Source of the DNA: Saposhnikovia divaricata | Lineage: Eukaryota; Streptophyta; Magnoliopsida; Apiales; Apiaceae | Assembly (NCBI GenBank): GCA_036435485.1 | Contig: CM071598.1 | Span: 204,083,148 to 204,147,147, forward strand | Reading direction: 5' to 3' | Length of the DNA: 64,000 nucleotides | Shown here: positions 23,328-36,105 of the stretch, piece after piece | Layout of the letters: every line of letters begins with the position of its first letter | How positions within the stretch are numbered: the stretch's first letter is position 1 | Made by a program: the position numbers and the translations under genes | The notes under the pieces: generated by a model | Databases searched by the model: none | Seen by the model: only the letters and a program-made list of their open reading frames with translations | What the model was told of the DNA's origin: nothing

Positions 23328-25485
23328 TGTAACGCCCCAACTTCCCAATACTGAAATTATATATTTTATAATAAAATAGACATTGATACAGGGAAATTTT
23401 AGAAAATTTCGGCATGAAGTATCCATAAATCAGACTATCCACCTGTAATTCAACCCAAACCAAATTCCAATTTAACAATTACACTTAATACACCAACGAT
23501 TCCTCACCGGGATCGATTCCAGGTTATGGTATGAAACAAGATTCTAAACCATACAAATTATTACAATTTCTTCTACTATTCTGATTTCAATAACTATACC
23601 ATTTAATCTGTAGCTTAAATCCAATCCGTGCTTACCCGCTTTAGCTTCGAGATCTATCCTGTAAAGGCTGCCTCATTTCTCTCATATGACTCGTACGATG
23701 TAGACCTCCACCCTTATTCCTAACTGAAAGATTAGAGAAAATGAAGCAAGAGTGAGCCAAAGAATGCTCAGCAAGCGAACAATATAGTGAAACAATAATA
23801 CTACAACGATTCATTGGTGAACATATCACTGACCAACCTATCTCAAACGAATAATTCACAATTACAGAAGCTCAAGAACTTTAAAGATATAACATTTTAT
23901 TTAATTCAGGAAATGGAATAGAATTGGACTATTTTGCATTTTATTAATAAAAACAATAAGGTTAGGCTGCTGATCAGTCACGCACTAACCCCGGACAAAC
24001 GCACACAGCAATGTCCTTTAATGGATCCACGGCACACATTGGCCTTAATAACTTCTGACCACGAATCTGGTCCGACCATTTACAGTCCACATTTTAAAAA
24101 AAAAACAACAGTCCAATCCTATAATCTGAACGTCAGGTGTCGGAACAATCGACCACCTCGACCAGCCAAGCACCCTGGAAACTCACGTTCCAGGTTAACA
24201 ACTCAAATCTCAAGAAGAAATGAGGTCTAGTAAAATTCTGACCTAGATATCGACAAGTTCGATATAGAGAAGGGTATTATTCCATAATATATCAGTGAAA
24301 CAGGGACAACAATTTCAGCACTATTGAATGGGAATATGATAAACAGCTATTCATATTTACTGAAAATTTAAGAGCAATAATATCAACGACAAATCGAATT
24401 AATATAATGATCAAGTGACGAAAAACATGGTTCATTTGAGTGCAATGATTTACTTTCAACATGAATAACAACAATTGTAATTATAAGATAAAGCAAGGGT
24501 ATAGTCAAGTGCCTAGCATTTAACAAATTTACCAACACATTGTCAAGTTGAATCAACATAAGCGAATTAAGTAGTTTTAAAATGATCATCTGTAAAATAA
24601 CTCCAGGACAATTAAATTGTAGGACAGTTTGAAGAAAGACTCTCCTAAGGGTCCATTGGTGAAAATCCATTACCAAGTTTGAACTATCATGAGAGATTCA
24701 AATATCTTAAAGCGAAGATTTAAGAAATTCTCAATTATTTAAGGTCTCACTCTTGTCAGCTAAGCACTCATAGGCTTCAGCTGCCAGAACCGGCATGACA
24801 ATAATGAGTTTAAATAATTAAGAAAATCTCAATTCATTCTTGGCTTTAACCGTCACTGAGCAACACAGGCCTCAGCAACAGTATAACCCTCGAATTAGTT
24901 TACATAAATTTGAAAGAAAATATACTTTGAAGCATATCAGCATAGACGAGGAATATTGAAATAATTTAATTTTTAAAATAAGTCAACACCTGAACGATAT
25001 GTGGGGAAAATAAACAATGACAGAATAATTTGAGAATAAATATTTGTAATTTTATAGAAGAAAATGTCACTGGGAATAAAAAGGAAAAGTATAGGCACTA
25101 ACAAAATGATTTGAAAGGATAATCGTATAATTAACAGGACAGTTTCACGTTATTTAGAGTAAAAATGAAGAATATAATCGCTTGCAGGAAGGGATTTCGA
25201 AAGAACAATAAATAATACAAAAGGTTTCACATCACTTGAACAATAAGTGAGGGATAGTAAACTTGCCTCGATACATAGAGTTTCCATTTCCAATGCTTTA
25301 ACTCCTTATCACTTTACATCCGTCTCTACTTGACCTTTCTTCGATCATACATCCGTCTTTCCTTTATCACTTGTCATTCTCAACGCGAGCACACTCGTCA
25401 CTCCCGATAATTATCTCCTTCCTCTATATTCCATTTACACGTGCATTTACTCTTAGTCGGCCTCTTATTCGTACCTTTTTAGCAA

Positions 25486-25788
25486 CTACAAAAATAATTT
25501 CTCTGAATCATAAAATTTCTCCTTATAGTTGTTATTGCCTTGTAATTGAAGTCTCCAAGTCTCCTCATAGCTAGTTACACAAGCACTATGCTTAAGAAAA
25601 TCACTATATCCCCAAGCTTTATCATGTCCCCTCTTCCATGCAATAGAATCCAATTTGTTAAAAAGAAGAAGGCCCGGAGCAACAGTCTGCATTGATCTCA
25701 CAAACATGTTGCTTAAAATAGTCAGCATATATGTCCAGTAGCTCAAGATTCCGCACAGAGATAAACTAAGGTGCAGTGCAATACCCAT
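25486..25788 (-). CDS. Unrecognised ORF in the B LTR (left copy)
   Basis: 100-codon frame, sense relative to B, open in both LTR copies with two or three replacement differences. Its C-terminal half (NKLDSIAWKRGHDKAWGYSD, then a charged tail ending DSEKLFL) looks more protein-like than its surroundings. The N-terminal part is hydrophobic (LHLSLSLCGILSYWTYMLTI). I do not recognise a family. It may be a second captured gene piece or chance. Confidence 0.25.
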   Translation of the reverse strand: MGIALHLSLSLCGILSYWTYMLTILSNMFVRSMQTVAPGLLLFNKLDSIAWKRGHDKAWGYSDFLKHSACVTSYEETWRLQLQGNNNYKEKFYDSEKLFL

Positions 25789-26507
25789 ACCAACAATATG
25801 TGTCCGACCACATCCTTGATTTATTTAAAATATAATTGAAAACGTTGACAACGTCCCACCCTTCCCTAAATAGTTTCTTGGACAAACCAATAACCTTGTA
25901 CTGCAATTAACTATAATGTAACATATGGCTTTTAGTCTTATAAAGAACCAACATAAAAGACCATCTTGCAGCTCCTTGAAATATACTTGAATAAAATACC
26001 AAGTGACGTAATTTTATGATGATTTCACTATGCTTGAAATTTCGCAAAAGATACATACAGCAGCTGAATTAAAGCTGTCAAAATCTCGGGCTTTTGTTGA
26101 GACACCAACATCCGGTTTCTCTTCAATTTTGCGTACTCAAGTGCCAATAGCAGCTACACCATTGTACAGGAGCAAACCCAATAGAACAAAATCTAGTATT
26201 TTAATTTTACAAAGCAGCTGATTGCAGAAACCCAGTAACTACATATACTCCAATCACCTAATTATTTAACGAATTAGATGAAATACCATATTGGCGGCCA
26301 TATATCGAGCTGTCTTTTTGAGGCAGGGAAAGAAAGTAGAAGCCAAAATATCAAACTTGAACTTTAGTATATGTTGACAAATGTAGCGACTACCGAGTGA
26401 AGTCTTTATCGATAGGAGAAGTTGATTGGAATATACTAAGTTATGCAAAAGAATACTACCCAGCAAGAGACCAGCGTCTCCTTCTTCTTGTTCTCTCCTC
26501 TCACAAG

Positions 26508-26980
26508 TCTTCTCTGTTTATGTTCTTCCAACCAACCTTCAATAAAATCATCCAACTCCTGGGAAGTCTTCTTCATATCCCTCTTATGTGCTTTCGAATC
26601 CAACCATTTTAAATAAGGTATAAAATCAGAGAACAAAAATGATCCAAATAAAAACCCCAAATTTCCTCACCATCTTTTCAAACTTATGTGCCTCACCTTC
26701 CTTACCATTAGCACTACCTCCATAATATATTTTTCCAGCCACCATACCCATGATCAAATTATGCGTTATATTGGCAAACAATTTCTTCATATCAACTAGA
26801 ACTCCATCTCTATTACTACCACTCTCAACCCATAACTTATACACTTCTTTTATGGATGTCTGCACCTCCGAAATTCTAAAGCCCTTTAACATTTCAATTC
26901 GTCGAACAGATAAAAGTTCAATGGAAACAATCTTGCGTATCTCGCGCCAATAAGAACCATAAGGAACAAAACCAAACAGT
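26508..26980 (-). pseudogene. Captured cytochrome P450 (CYP82-like) fragment, left LTR copy
   Basis: About 155 residues of the N-terminal half of a plant P450. In order: YGSYWREIRKI (the C-helix WRE.RK region), SIELLSVRRIEMLKGFRISE, IKEVYKLWVESGSN, LVDMKKLFANITHNLIMGMV, AGKIYYGGSAN, then, after a one-base frame change near 26640, DFIPYLKWLDSKAHKRDMKK and FIEGWLEEHKQRR. The pattern and order match exon 1 of CYP82-family monooxygenases. The membrane anchor, I-helix, ExxR and haem-binding Cys loop are absent, so it cannot encode an enzyme. It is sense relative to B and lies wholly within the LTR. The captured stretch seems to stop at EEHKQRR, short of the usual exon 1 end. Confidence 0.85.
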
Positions 26981-27950
26981 CGACATCACCATCACTTCCA
27001 GCCACTCGAACCTCCTAATTTCTACAAACCCAGCTCGCTTATGCACATACACACACACTGCACTACCCTTCTTTTTCGGCTTCCCAGCCTCACATACAAA
27101 CCCGTGGCCAACACCCAACAATAGCCACCTTCTTCTCTTCTTGAAATGCCTCGCCTCACTCCTCTCTTTCTTCAAGTCTCCCACACTAAGAATAAACACA
27201 CATAGCCACACCTATGCTTTGATCGAACAAAACAAAAGAAGTCACGGAGAAAAAATTTCTCAAGGAAGAGTGGGAGATTAAGAGAGATTGTGAGAGATAT
27301 TAGATGGTAAAAGAGAAAAACAACTTGAAAACTCTCTGGAACGATCGAGAAGAACTGAAAAATGGGTGGCTGGTTAAGAGGAAAAACAATACTTTAACAA
27401 TGCTGAAAAATAAATTTTAAATCAGTTAAATAGCTTTAAAAAAAAAATTCGAATAGAAAATAGAAAATTGCTGAAAAAATTAAACTTTTCACTTTCAAAA
27501 TAAAGAATATAAAATTACGAACACCCACGTATTTTTAAAATATTTTTCGGATCAAAAATGAATTAAATATGAATTTTCAAAGTTTTGATCCTTTAAGTAC
27601 AATAAAACTCTTAAAATCATTTTAAAATACTCGACCACCCAAATTAATCCACCCAACAATTTTAAAAACTCAATAAATATATAAAGATAATTTTACAAAA
27701 GATTTCATGATTTTTAAATACTCCGATGATTTTATAAAATTTTTCGAGGATCAATAATGCGTAAATAAAATATATTTTAATCACCAAAATACAAATAAAA
27801 TACACGGACTTATTCGGCACACAGAAATCACCATATAAATATGTAAACACGAAGTCACATATATTTACCTAAAAAAAATCACACCCTATAATCCACATTT
27901 AATTTTAAATAATAATATTTACAAATACGAATTTTTCTTGGGCGTTATAT

Positions 27951-27962
27951 CCTTCCCCCCTT
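27951..27962 (-). other. Polypurine tract of B
   Basis: The complement reads AAGGGGGGAAGG, ending one base before the 3' LTR, and marks the minus orientation of B. Confidence 0.85.
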
Positions 27963-30900
27963 AATAGGATTCTGTCCTCAGAATCGACCGTAAGAAAACA
28001 TATGACGGTATTCTCAAACATTTCTCTTTCATTTTCCAAGTCATTTCTTCCATCCTAGAACTCCTTTATATCGATTCATATTCCGCTAGGCTCGTCCTAT
28101 AAGCCCGTAAATTCTAACATAAACTTAAACCTTTGGTTTACATATCTCGTAAATTCTAGATACTTATCACTCGTATGTGACGATCCTTTTCTACCGAAAA
28201 TCGGACATGGCCTATTCGTATAATGGACTATTCATGTATGAAAGTACCTCAATTACTAATCCAATCATCCATAACAATTCATTCATATATAACACCAAAA
28301 CAAAACCTGCCTTAACCTGCAGCAACCATATACGCGAAGAATCTGCCTTGACTTGAAGTTAACCGATAAATAATTAAATCTTTAAACCGAAAACCACGCG
28401 AGTAAAACAATCGTTACCACTTCCACGCTCCTACTCATAACTCAGATTGGTTCAGATAAAACTTTGAGAAAAAGAATATCAAGAAATCCCATTGTTTTAC
28501 TGAGTAACCTTTTCGAAACTAATAACCTTTTACCTTGAAACGTATATATCTTATTCACAATACAAACTATCCCGGGGTCGCTGCCCCTCAATACCATTTA
28601 AAATCGAACTTTTAATGCAATTAAATTCCAACTCTAATATCCCTTAATATCAAAACTCGACTTCCGAATCATTAATGTACATATCTTACAAATCGTTAGA
28701 ATTTAAACTCTAAACACTATAACTCCCATACTTATCAATAACCGAATAAGCAAAATAAGATACGCCTCCACCACTCATTTCCTTGAACGATTCCATTCTT
28801 CTACAGTCCACTCCTTCACATTCTGCTTCAATCATCTCATCTTGGTACTTCTCAATTTCCTCTAATAATTCATTTGCAATAATCTAGACTGGACCTTTGG
28901 ATCTTCCATCTATAACTTCCCAAATTCCTTGAACATTTACTTGAGCATTGTATGCCTATTTAATCTTTCCTGGTTCATCCAGTTGCAATGACACTTGAGC
29001 AGTTTTCGATCTCTTCTTTGACTCCTAAAACCTCTCTTCACCTTTATCCATTCATTTTCTTGATTTATAGTCTTGTCCACTGCTATAACTATCTTGGTAA
29101 AATCTTTGACAATCTAAGGAAATTCCTAGCTGATCCTTCAAAACTTTTGATCTCTGCTGGCATCTTAGGCCTTTCCCGATTAATTACCGCCTCCTCTTCT
29201 CATAGTTCACTTTGATCCCTTTGTCATATCCTGAAGATTACATCTAAATTTTAATTTTTTTTTTCCAATTCCAAAGCTCGTACTTAGAAATCTTATGCAT
29301 ATTCTTCTTATGTCCTCAATTATCTTGCTACGTCTTCCGATCTTGAATCCTCAAAACTGATTACATTCCTGGTTGTAATTAATTAATCAACTTTATCTCT
29401 CTATCTGGTGATAATCCTGATATTTCATCAAGCCACATATCCGAGAAGTCTTGACCACTGAAATATGTTTCACTTTAATTATCTTCTTATCGATATCTCC
29501 CACATACATAAATAACCTTAAAATCCTATTATAATAACCTTTTAGTCTGCGTAACCATTAAAACTCCTTTATCCACTTTCTGACTTGAAAGATAACTTAC
29601 ATATCTCTTAAAAAATCATAATTTCACCTTCTTTTCCTCACATCTTGCCTGTACTTTATATTTAACTATACAATCCAATCCTAACTCACATTCAGCTCTT
29701 TTAACTGCCATCACATTCATCTTCTTCATATTAATCTTAGTACAATTAAAGTAGGCTTCCTCTCAAAATCTTACCTTCTGATAGTGGTGGTCTTGCTAGT
29801 CTCAGTAATTCATATCCTATAGATAGTTATCTTCCATCCTTATCCTGGTTTTCAAACTCTCCTAGATCTTACATTCCTTTCCATCCAAATTTTACATCCT
29901 CTGTTAACACCATTCTTGAAAATTTCCTAGTTCCCTGTCTTCCTTTTTCTTACCGTCTCACTCCATCTGCTTAACCTCACTCTTACTCTTAATATTAGTG
30001 ATCCTCTGATTATATTCGCACAAGTTATTAACTCCACACAATCACTTTACTTCCTTATCCAAAACTTCCATTCCTGATGAAATTCTTAAAGACAACTGTA
30101 TAACTCTACTCTGCTTCGCTCAAATTATCCCATTCCGTCTCTAAACTTTTATATTTGACAATTTATCTCAACATCCAAATTCTTATAATATTTTATCTAC
30201 TGTATCCACAGCGAAAATATATAATAAACAAGTGTTCTACAACAATCTTTCCTTCACGATAATCATCCCATAACAGTTATATCAATCATCATTCTATTTC
30301 CGACCATAACAAAATTATAATTTCATGTCCTTATCATCTGCTCCTTAACCATAATCAATTTCTCCGTATTATTGAATCTTGTACGTGTGTTGTCAATCCA
30401 ATGAGTAATCTAACTTGACATTTAATCCCTGTTTTAACATCAATTCTCAAACCTGATCATCCAATTCTCAGTCGACGTAAATGTAGCTTGGACCACCCAA
30501 AATGTCATCGTCTCCATCTTTACTACTTTCAATCACTAATAATTTTTAGAATCACAAGGGTTTACAACAAAAGAATTCAATAAAATGGACAGGTGTAAGC
30601 ATGTAGAAATGTATACTGAGTTTTGTTTGATAAGAAAATTTTTGTAAAAGAATTTAACCGAGAGATCAATATGATCATTGAACTGTTTTCAGGTTGCATT
30701 TGCCACTTAGGTCAACCACCATAGCACAAGAAGGGGGCCAACCTTCTGTACTTTCATGACAAACACAATCAGTGGCATCCCACCAGACTCCTATCACATA
30801 GATAAGATGTCCCTGAATCCCCTACATACATAAGGTTGTTCATCCCAGTTTGATTAAAGAAGGTTAAGTATTCAAGGAAATTTAGAAAAATTTCAAGAGT

Positions 30901-31467
30901 TTCAAAAGTTTATGAGTATAATTTTGAATTAAATAACCTCTGAAAAATAGAGGTGTCTCTGAAAGAATAGAAATGGGTTTAAACAAATCTGATATAAGAA
31001 GTTCATCATGAGCTGAAGCATAGTTGATTAACAAAGGTGATAGGGTACTATCAAAATAAGAAAGAAAAGAAAGGATGGTTATGTAACGCCCATACTCCAA
31101 CACATGCCAGAAATCACACTTTGCATCTTGCTTACCATCTTTTCGTACTCTCTATAACGTACACGGTATAACTAAAATCGCAAAAGAAATTCTAAAAGGT
31201 ACATGAAAGTCTACATGTAACGTCTTCCAAATTGGTAGCTCTGGTTGTCCAATTAGCTTAAGCGGCTCCGAATTAGTTGCCTCGTCCGAAATCAAATCTT
31301 CGGGTGAATCGAACTCCTGCTCGCACAATAGGTCGGGATGCAAAATAACGTCGTAACACTCGTCGTAATAACCTGAGGCGAACCTAATCCTAAATCATTC
31401 TATCTAACTTCTAACCTAAATACGTACACCTAATCATCCTAACTTGTTTCAGTGACCATAACCTGTC

Positions 31468-31479
31468 GCTCTGATACCA
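31468..31479 (-). other. Primer binding site of B
   Basis: The complement is TGGTATCAGAGC, pairing with initiator tRNA-Met, three bases after the 5' LTR end GTTACA. Confidence 0.92.
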
Positions 31480-33640
31480 ACCTGTAACGCCCCAACTTCC
31501 CAATACTGAAATTATATATTTTATAATAAAATAGACATTGATACAGGGAAATTTTAGAAAATTTCGGCATGAAGTATCCATAAATCAGACTATCCACCTG
31601 TAATTCAACCCAAACCAAATTCCAATTTAACAATTACACTTAATACACCAACGATTCCTCACCGGGATCGATTCCAGGTTATGGTATGAAACAAGATTCT
31701 AAACCATACAAACTATTACAATTTCTTCTACTATTCTGATTTCAATAACTATACCATTTAATCTGTAGCTTAAATCCAATCCGTGCTTACCCGCTTTAGC
31801 TTCGAGATCTATCCTGTAAAGGCTGCCTCATTTCTCTCATATGACTCGTACGATGTAGACCTCCACCCTTATTCCTAACTGAAAGATTAGAGAAAATGAA
31901 GCAAGAGTGAGCCAAAGAATGCTCATCAAGCGAACAGTATAGTGAAACAATAATACTACAACGATTCATTGGTGAACATATCACTGACCAACCTATCTCA
32001 AACGAATAATTCACAATTACAGAAGCTCAAGAACTTTAAAGATATAACATTTTATTTAATTCAGGAAATGGAATAGAATTGGACTATTTTGCATTTTATT
32101 AATAAAAACAATAAGGTTAGGCTGCTGATCAGTCACGCACTAACCCCGGACAAACGCACACAGCAATGTCCTTTAATGGATCCACGACACACATTGGCCT
32201 TAATAACTTCTGACCACGAATCTGGTCCGACCATTTACAGTCCACATTTTAAAAAAAAAACAACAGTCCAATCCTATAATCTGAACGTCAGGTGTCGGAA
32301 CAATCGACCACCTCGACCCGCCAAGCACCCTGGAAACTCACGTTCCAGGTTAACAACTCAAATCTCAAGAAGAAATGAGGTCTAGTAAAATTCTGACCTA
32401 GATATCGACAAGTTCGATATAGAGAAGGGTATTATTCCATAATATATCAGTGAAACAGGGACAACAATTTCAGCACTATTGAATGGGAATATGATAAACA
32501 GCTATTCATATTTACTGAAAATTTAAGAGCAATAATATCAACGACAAATCGAATTAATATAATGATCAAGTGACGAAAAACATGGTTCATTTGAGTGAAA
32601 TGATTTACTTTCAACATGAATAACAACAATTGTAATTATAAGATAAAGCAAGGGTATAGTCAAGTGCCTAGCATTTAACAAATTTACCAACACATTGTCA
32701 AGTTGAATCAACATAAGCGAATTAAGTAGTTTTAAAATGATCATCTGTAAAATAACTCCAGGACAATTAAATTGTAGGACAGTTTGAAGAAAGACTCTCC
32801 TAAGGGTCCATTGGTGAAAATCCATTACCAAGTTTGAACTATCATGAGAGATTCAAATATCTTAAAGCGAAGATTTAAGAAATTCTCAATTATTTAAGGT
32901 CTCACTCTTGTCAGCTAAGCACTCATAGGCTTCAGCTGCCAGAACCGGCATGACAATAATGAGTTTAAATAATTAAGAAAATCTCAATTCATTCTTGGCT
33001 TTAACCGTCACTGAGCAACACAGGCCTCAGCAACAGTATAACCCTCGAATTAGTTTACATAAATTTGAAAGAAAATATACTTTGAAGCATATCAGCATAG
33101 ACGAGGAATATTGAAATAATTTAATTTTTAAAATAAGTCAACACCTGAACGATATGTGGGGAAAATAAACAATGACAGAATAATTTGAGAATAAATATTT
33201 GTAATTTTATAGAAGAAAATGTCACTGGGAATAAAAAGGAAAAGTATAGGCACTAACAAAATGATTTGAAAGGATAATCGTATAATTAACAGGACAGTTT
33301 CACGTTATTTAGAGTAAAAATGAAGAATATAATCGCTTGCAGGAAGGGATTTCGAAAGAACAATAAATAATACAAAAGGTTTCACATCACTTGAACAATA
33401 AGTGAGGGATAGTAAACTTGCCTTGATACATAGAGTTTCCATTTCCAATGCTTTAACTCCTTATCACTTTACATCCGTCTCTACTTGACCTTTCTTCGAT
33501 CATACATCCGTCTTTCCTTTATCACTTGTCATTCTCAACGCGAGCACACTCGTCACTCCCGATAATTATCTCCTTCCTCTATATTCCATTTACACGTGCA
33601 TTTACTCTTAGTCGGCCTCTTATTCGTACCTTTTTAGCAA

Positions 33641-33943
33641 CTACAAAAATAATTTCTCTGAATCATAAAATTTCTCCTTATAGTTGTTATTGCCTTGTAA
33701 TTGAAGTCTCCAAGTCTCCTCATAGCTAGTTACACAAGCACTATGCTTAAGAAAATCACTATGTCCCCAAGCTTTATCATGTCCCCTCTTCCATGCAATA
33801 GAATCCAATTTGTTAAAAAGAAGAAGGCCCGGAGCAACAGTCTGCATTGATCTCACAAACATGTTGCTTAAAATAGTCAGCATATATGTCCCGTAGCTCA
33901 AGATTCCGCACAGAGATAAACTAAGGTGCAGTGCAATACCCAT
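33641..33943 (-). CDS. Unrecognised ORF in the B LTR (right copy)
   Basis: Counterpart of 25486-25788, with W to G near residue 18 and Y to H in the GHDKAWG segment. The open frame is intact in both copies. Function unknown. Confidence 0.25.
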   Translation of the reverse strand: MGIALHLSLSLCGILSYGTYMLTILSNMFVRSMQTVAPGLLLFNKLDSIAWKRGHDKAWGHSDFLKHSACVTSYEETWRLQLQGNNNYKEKFYDSEKLFL

Positions 33944-34662
33944 ACCAACAATATGTGTCCGACCACATCCTTGATTTATTTAAAATATAATTGAAAACGT
34001 TGACAACGTCCCACCCTTCCCTAAATAGTTTCTTGGACAAACCAATAACCTTGTACTGCAATTAACTATAATGTAACATATGGATTTTAGTCTTATAAAG
34101 AACCAACATAAAAGACCATCTTGCAGCTCCTTGAAATATACTTGAATAAATTACCAAGTGACGTAATTTTATGATGATTTCACTATGCTTGAAATTTCGC
34201 AAAAGATACATACAGCAGCTGAATTAAAGCTGTCAAAATCTCGGGCTTTTGTTGAGACACCAACATCCGGTTTCTCTTCAATTTTGCGTACCCAAGTGCC
34301 AATAGCAGCTACACCATTGTACAGGAGCAAACCCAATAGAACAAAATCTAGTAGTTTAATTTTACAAAGCAGCTGATTGCAGAAACCCAGTAACTACATA
34401 TACTCCAATCACCTAATTATTTAACGAATTAGATGAAATACCATATTGGCGGCCATATATCGAGCTGTCTTTTTGAGGCAGGGAAAGAAAGTAGAAGCCA
34501 AAATATCAAACTTGAACTTTAGTATATGTTGACAAATGTAGCGACTACCGAGTGAAGTCTTTATCGATAGGAGAAGTTGATTGGAATATACTAAGTTATG
34601 CAAAAGAATACTACCCAGCAAGAGACCAGCATCTCCTTCTTCTTGTTCTCTCCTCTCACAAG

Positions 34663-35135
34663 TCTTCTCTGTTTATGTTCTTCCAACCAACCTTCAATAA
34701 AATCATCCAACTCCTGGGAAGTCTTCTTCATATCCCTCTTATGTGCTTTCGAATCCAACCATTTTAAATAAGGTATAAAATCAGAGAACAAAAATGATCC
34801 AAATAAAAACCCCAAATTTCCTCACCATCTTTTCAAACTTATGTGCCTCACCTTCCTTACCATTAGCACTACCTCCATAATATATTTTTCCAGCCACCAT
34901 ACCCATGATCAAATTATGCGTTATATTGGCAAACAATTTCTTCATATCAACTAGAACTCCATCTCTATTACTACCACTCTCAACCCATAACTTATACACT
35001 TCTTTTATGGATGTCTGCACCTCCGAAATTCTAAAGCCCTTTAACATTTCAATTCGTCGAACAGATAAAAGTTCAATGGAAACAATCTTGCGTATCTCGC
35101 GCCAATAAGAACCATAAGGAACAAAACCAAACAGT
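34663..35135 (-). pseudogene. Captured cytochrome P450 (CYP82-like) fragment, right LTR copy
   Basis: Same fragment and same one-base frame change as at 26508-26980, so capture and frame decay predate the last transposition of B. It contains no residue change that restores or removes a motif. It is non-functional as an enzyme for the same reasons. Confidence 0.85.
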
Positions 35136-36105
35136 CGACATCACCATCACTTCCAGCCACTCGAACCTCCTAATTTCTACAAACCCAGCTCGCTTATGCA
35201 CATACACACACTGCACTACCCTTCTTTTTCGGCTTCCCAGCCTCACATACAAACCCGTGGCCAACACCCAACAATAGCCACCTTCTTCTCTTCTTGAAAT
35301 GCCTCGCCTCACTCCTCTCTTTCTTCAAGTCTCCCACACTAAGAATAAACACACATAGCCACACCTATGCTTTGATCGAACAAAACAAAAGAAGTCACGG
35401 AGAAAAAATTTCTCAAGAAAGAGTGGGAGATTAAGAGAGATTGTGAGAGATATTAGATGGTAAAAGAGAAAAACAACTTGAAAACTCTCTGGAACGATCG
35501 AGAAGAACTGAGAAATGGGTGGCTGGTTAAGAGGAAAAACAATACTTTAACAATGCTGAAAAATAAATTTTAAATCAGTTAAATAGCTTTAAAAAAAAAA
35601 AAATTCGAATAGAAAATAGAAAATTGCTGAAAAAATTAAACTTTTCACTTTCAAAATAAAGAATATAAAATTACGAACACCCACTTATTTTTAAAATATT
35701 TTTCGGATCAAAAATGAATTAAATATGAATTTTCAAAGTTTTGATCCTTTAAGTACAATAAAACTCTTAAAATCATTTTAAAATACTCGACCACCCAAAT
35801 TAATCCACCCAACAATTTTAAAAACTCAATAAATATATAAAGATAATTTTACAAAAGATTTCATGATTTTTAAATACTCCGATGATTTTATAAAATTTTT
35901 CGAGGATCAATAATGCGTAAATAAAATATATTTTAATCACCAAAATACAAATAAAATACACGGACTTATTCGGCACACAGAAATCACCATATAAATATGT
36001 AAACACGAAGTCACATATATTTACCTAAAAAAAATCACACCCTATAATCCACATTTAATATTAAATAATAATATTTACAAATACGAATTTTTCTTGGGCG
36101 TTATA

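Larger units (their letters stand above)
23328..27949 (-). repeat. 3' LTR of B (left copy)
   Basis: On the minus strand it begins TATAACGCCC and ends GGGGCGTTACA, giving short inverted termini. It contains the P450 fragment and a second conserved ORF, both sense relative to the element, and the motif GCTGAGCATTCTTTGGCTCA shared with E. Apart from these I see no coding content. Confidence 0.9.
27950..31482 (-). pseudogene. Interior of B: decayed Ty3/gypsy gag-pol
   Basis: No frame exceeds about 75 codons, but relics appear in the right order on the minus strand. Near 29450-29397 is FSDMWLDEISGLSPDREIKL, the linker before RT. About 29173-29099 holds RPKMPAEIKSFEGSARNFLR, the start of the RNase H connection. 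Near 28063-28022 is MEEMTWKMKEKC, the integrase C-terminal tail, followed by the polypurine tract. Only about 230 bp separate the first two, so the RT palm is deleted. A short frame at 31343-31152 (MHPDLLCEQEFDSPEDLISD) and frames near 31100-30880 lie where gag should begin but carry no zinc knuckle. The region is AT-rich and stop-riddled. Confidence 0.7.
23328..36105 (-). mobile_element. Long-LTR, LARD-like Ty3/gypsy derivative B
   Basis: 12,778 bp with a perfect 5-bp duplication acttg (23323-23327 and 36106-36110). Two LTRs of 4,622 and 4,623 bp enclose only 3,533 bp. The orientation is minus: the PBS TGGTATCAGAGC follows the right LTR and a polypurine tract AAGGGGGGAAGG precedes the left one. 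The proportions (LTR above 4 kb, interior about 3.5 kb, no intact ORF) match those described for LARDs such as barley Sukkula. The two LTRs differ at about 20 positions by eye (about 0.4 %), so insertion was recent, while the interior is a heavily mutated gag-pol relic. Movement must have relied on proteins from another element. Confidence 0.88.
31483..36105 (-). repeat. 5' LTR of B (right copy)
   Basis: 4,623 bp, offset 8,155 from the left copy. Differences seen are mostly single substitutions plus a 2-bp change in a CA run (about 35203) and a longer A run (about 35590). Confidence 0.9.

Noticed and set aside
26436..27211. Possible functional cytochrome P450 gene
   Set aside because: Only part of exon 1 is present, with a frame change and no haem-binding region, and the identical defect is in both LTR copies. 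It is a captured fragment.
31088..31110. Extra B terminus (gtaacgcccatactcc) inside the B leader
   Set aside because: It resembles the LTR end for about 10 bases only, has no duplication, and lies within the internal region. Probably chance or a decayed duplication.
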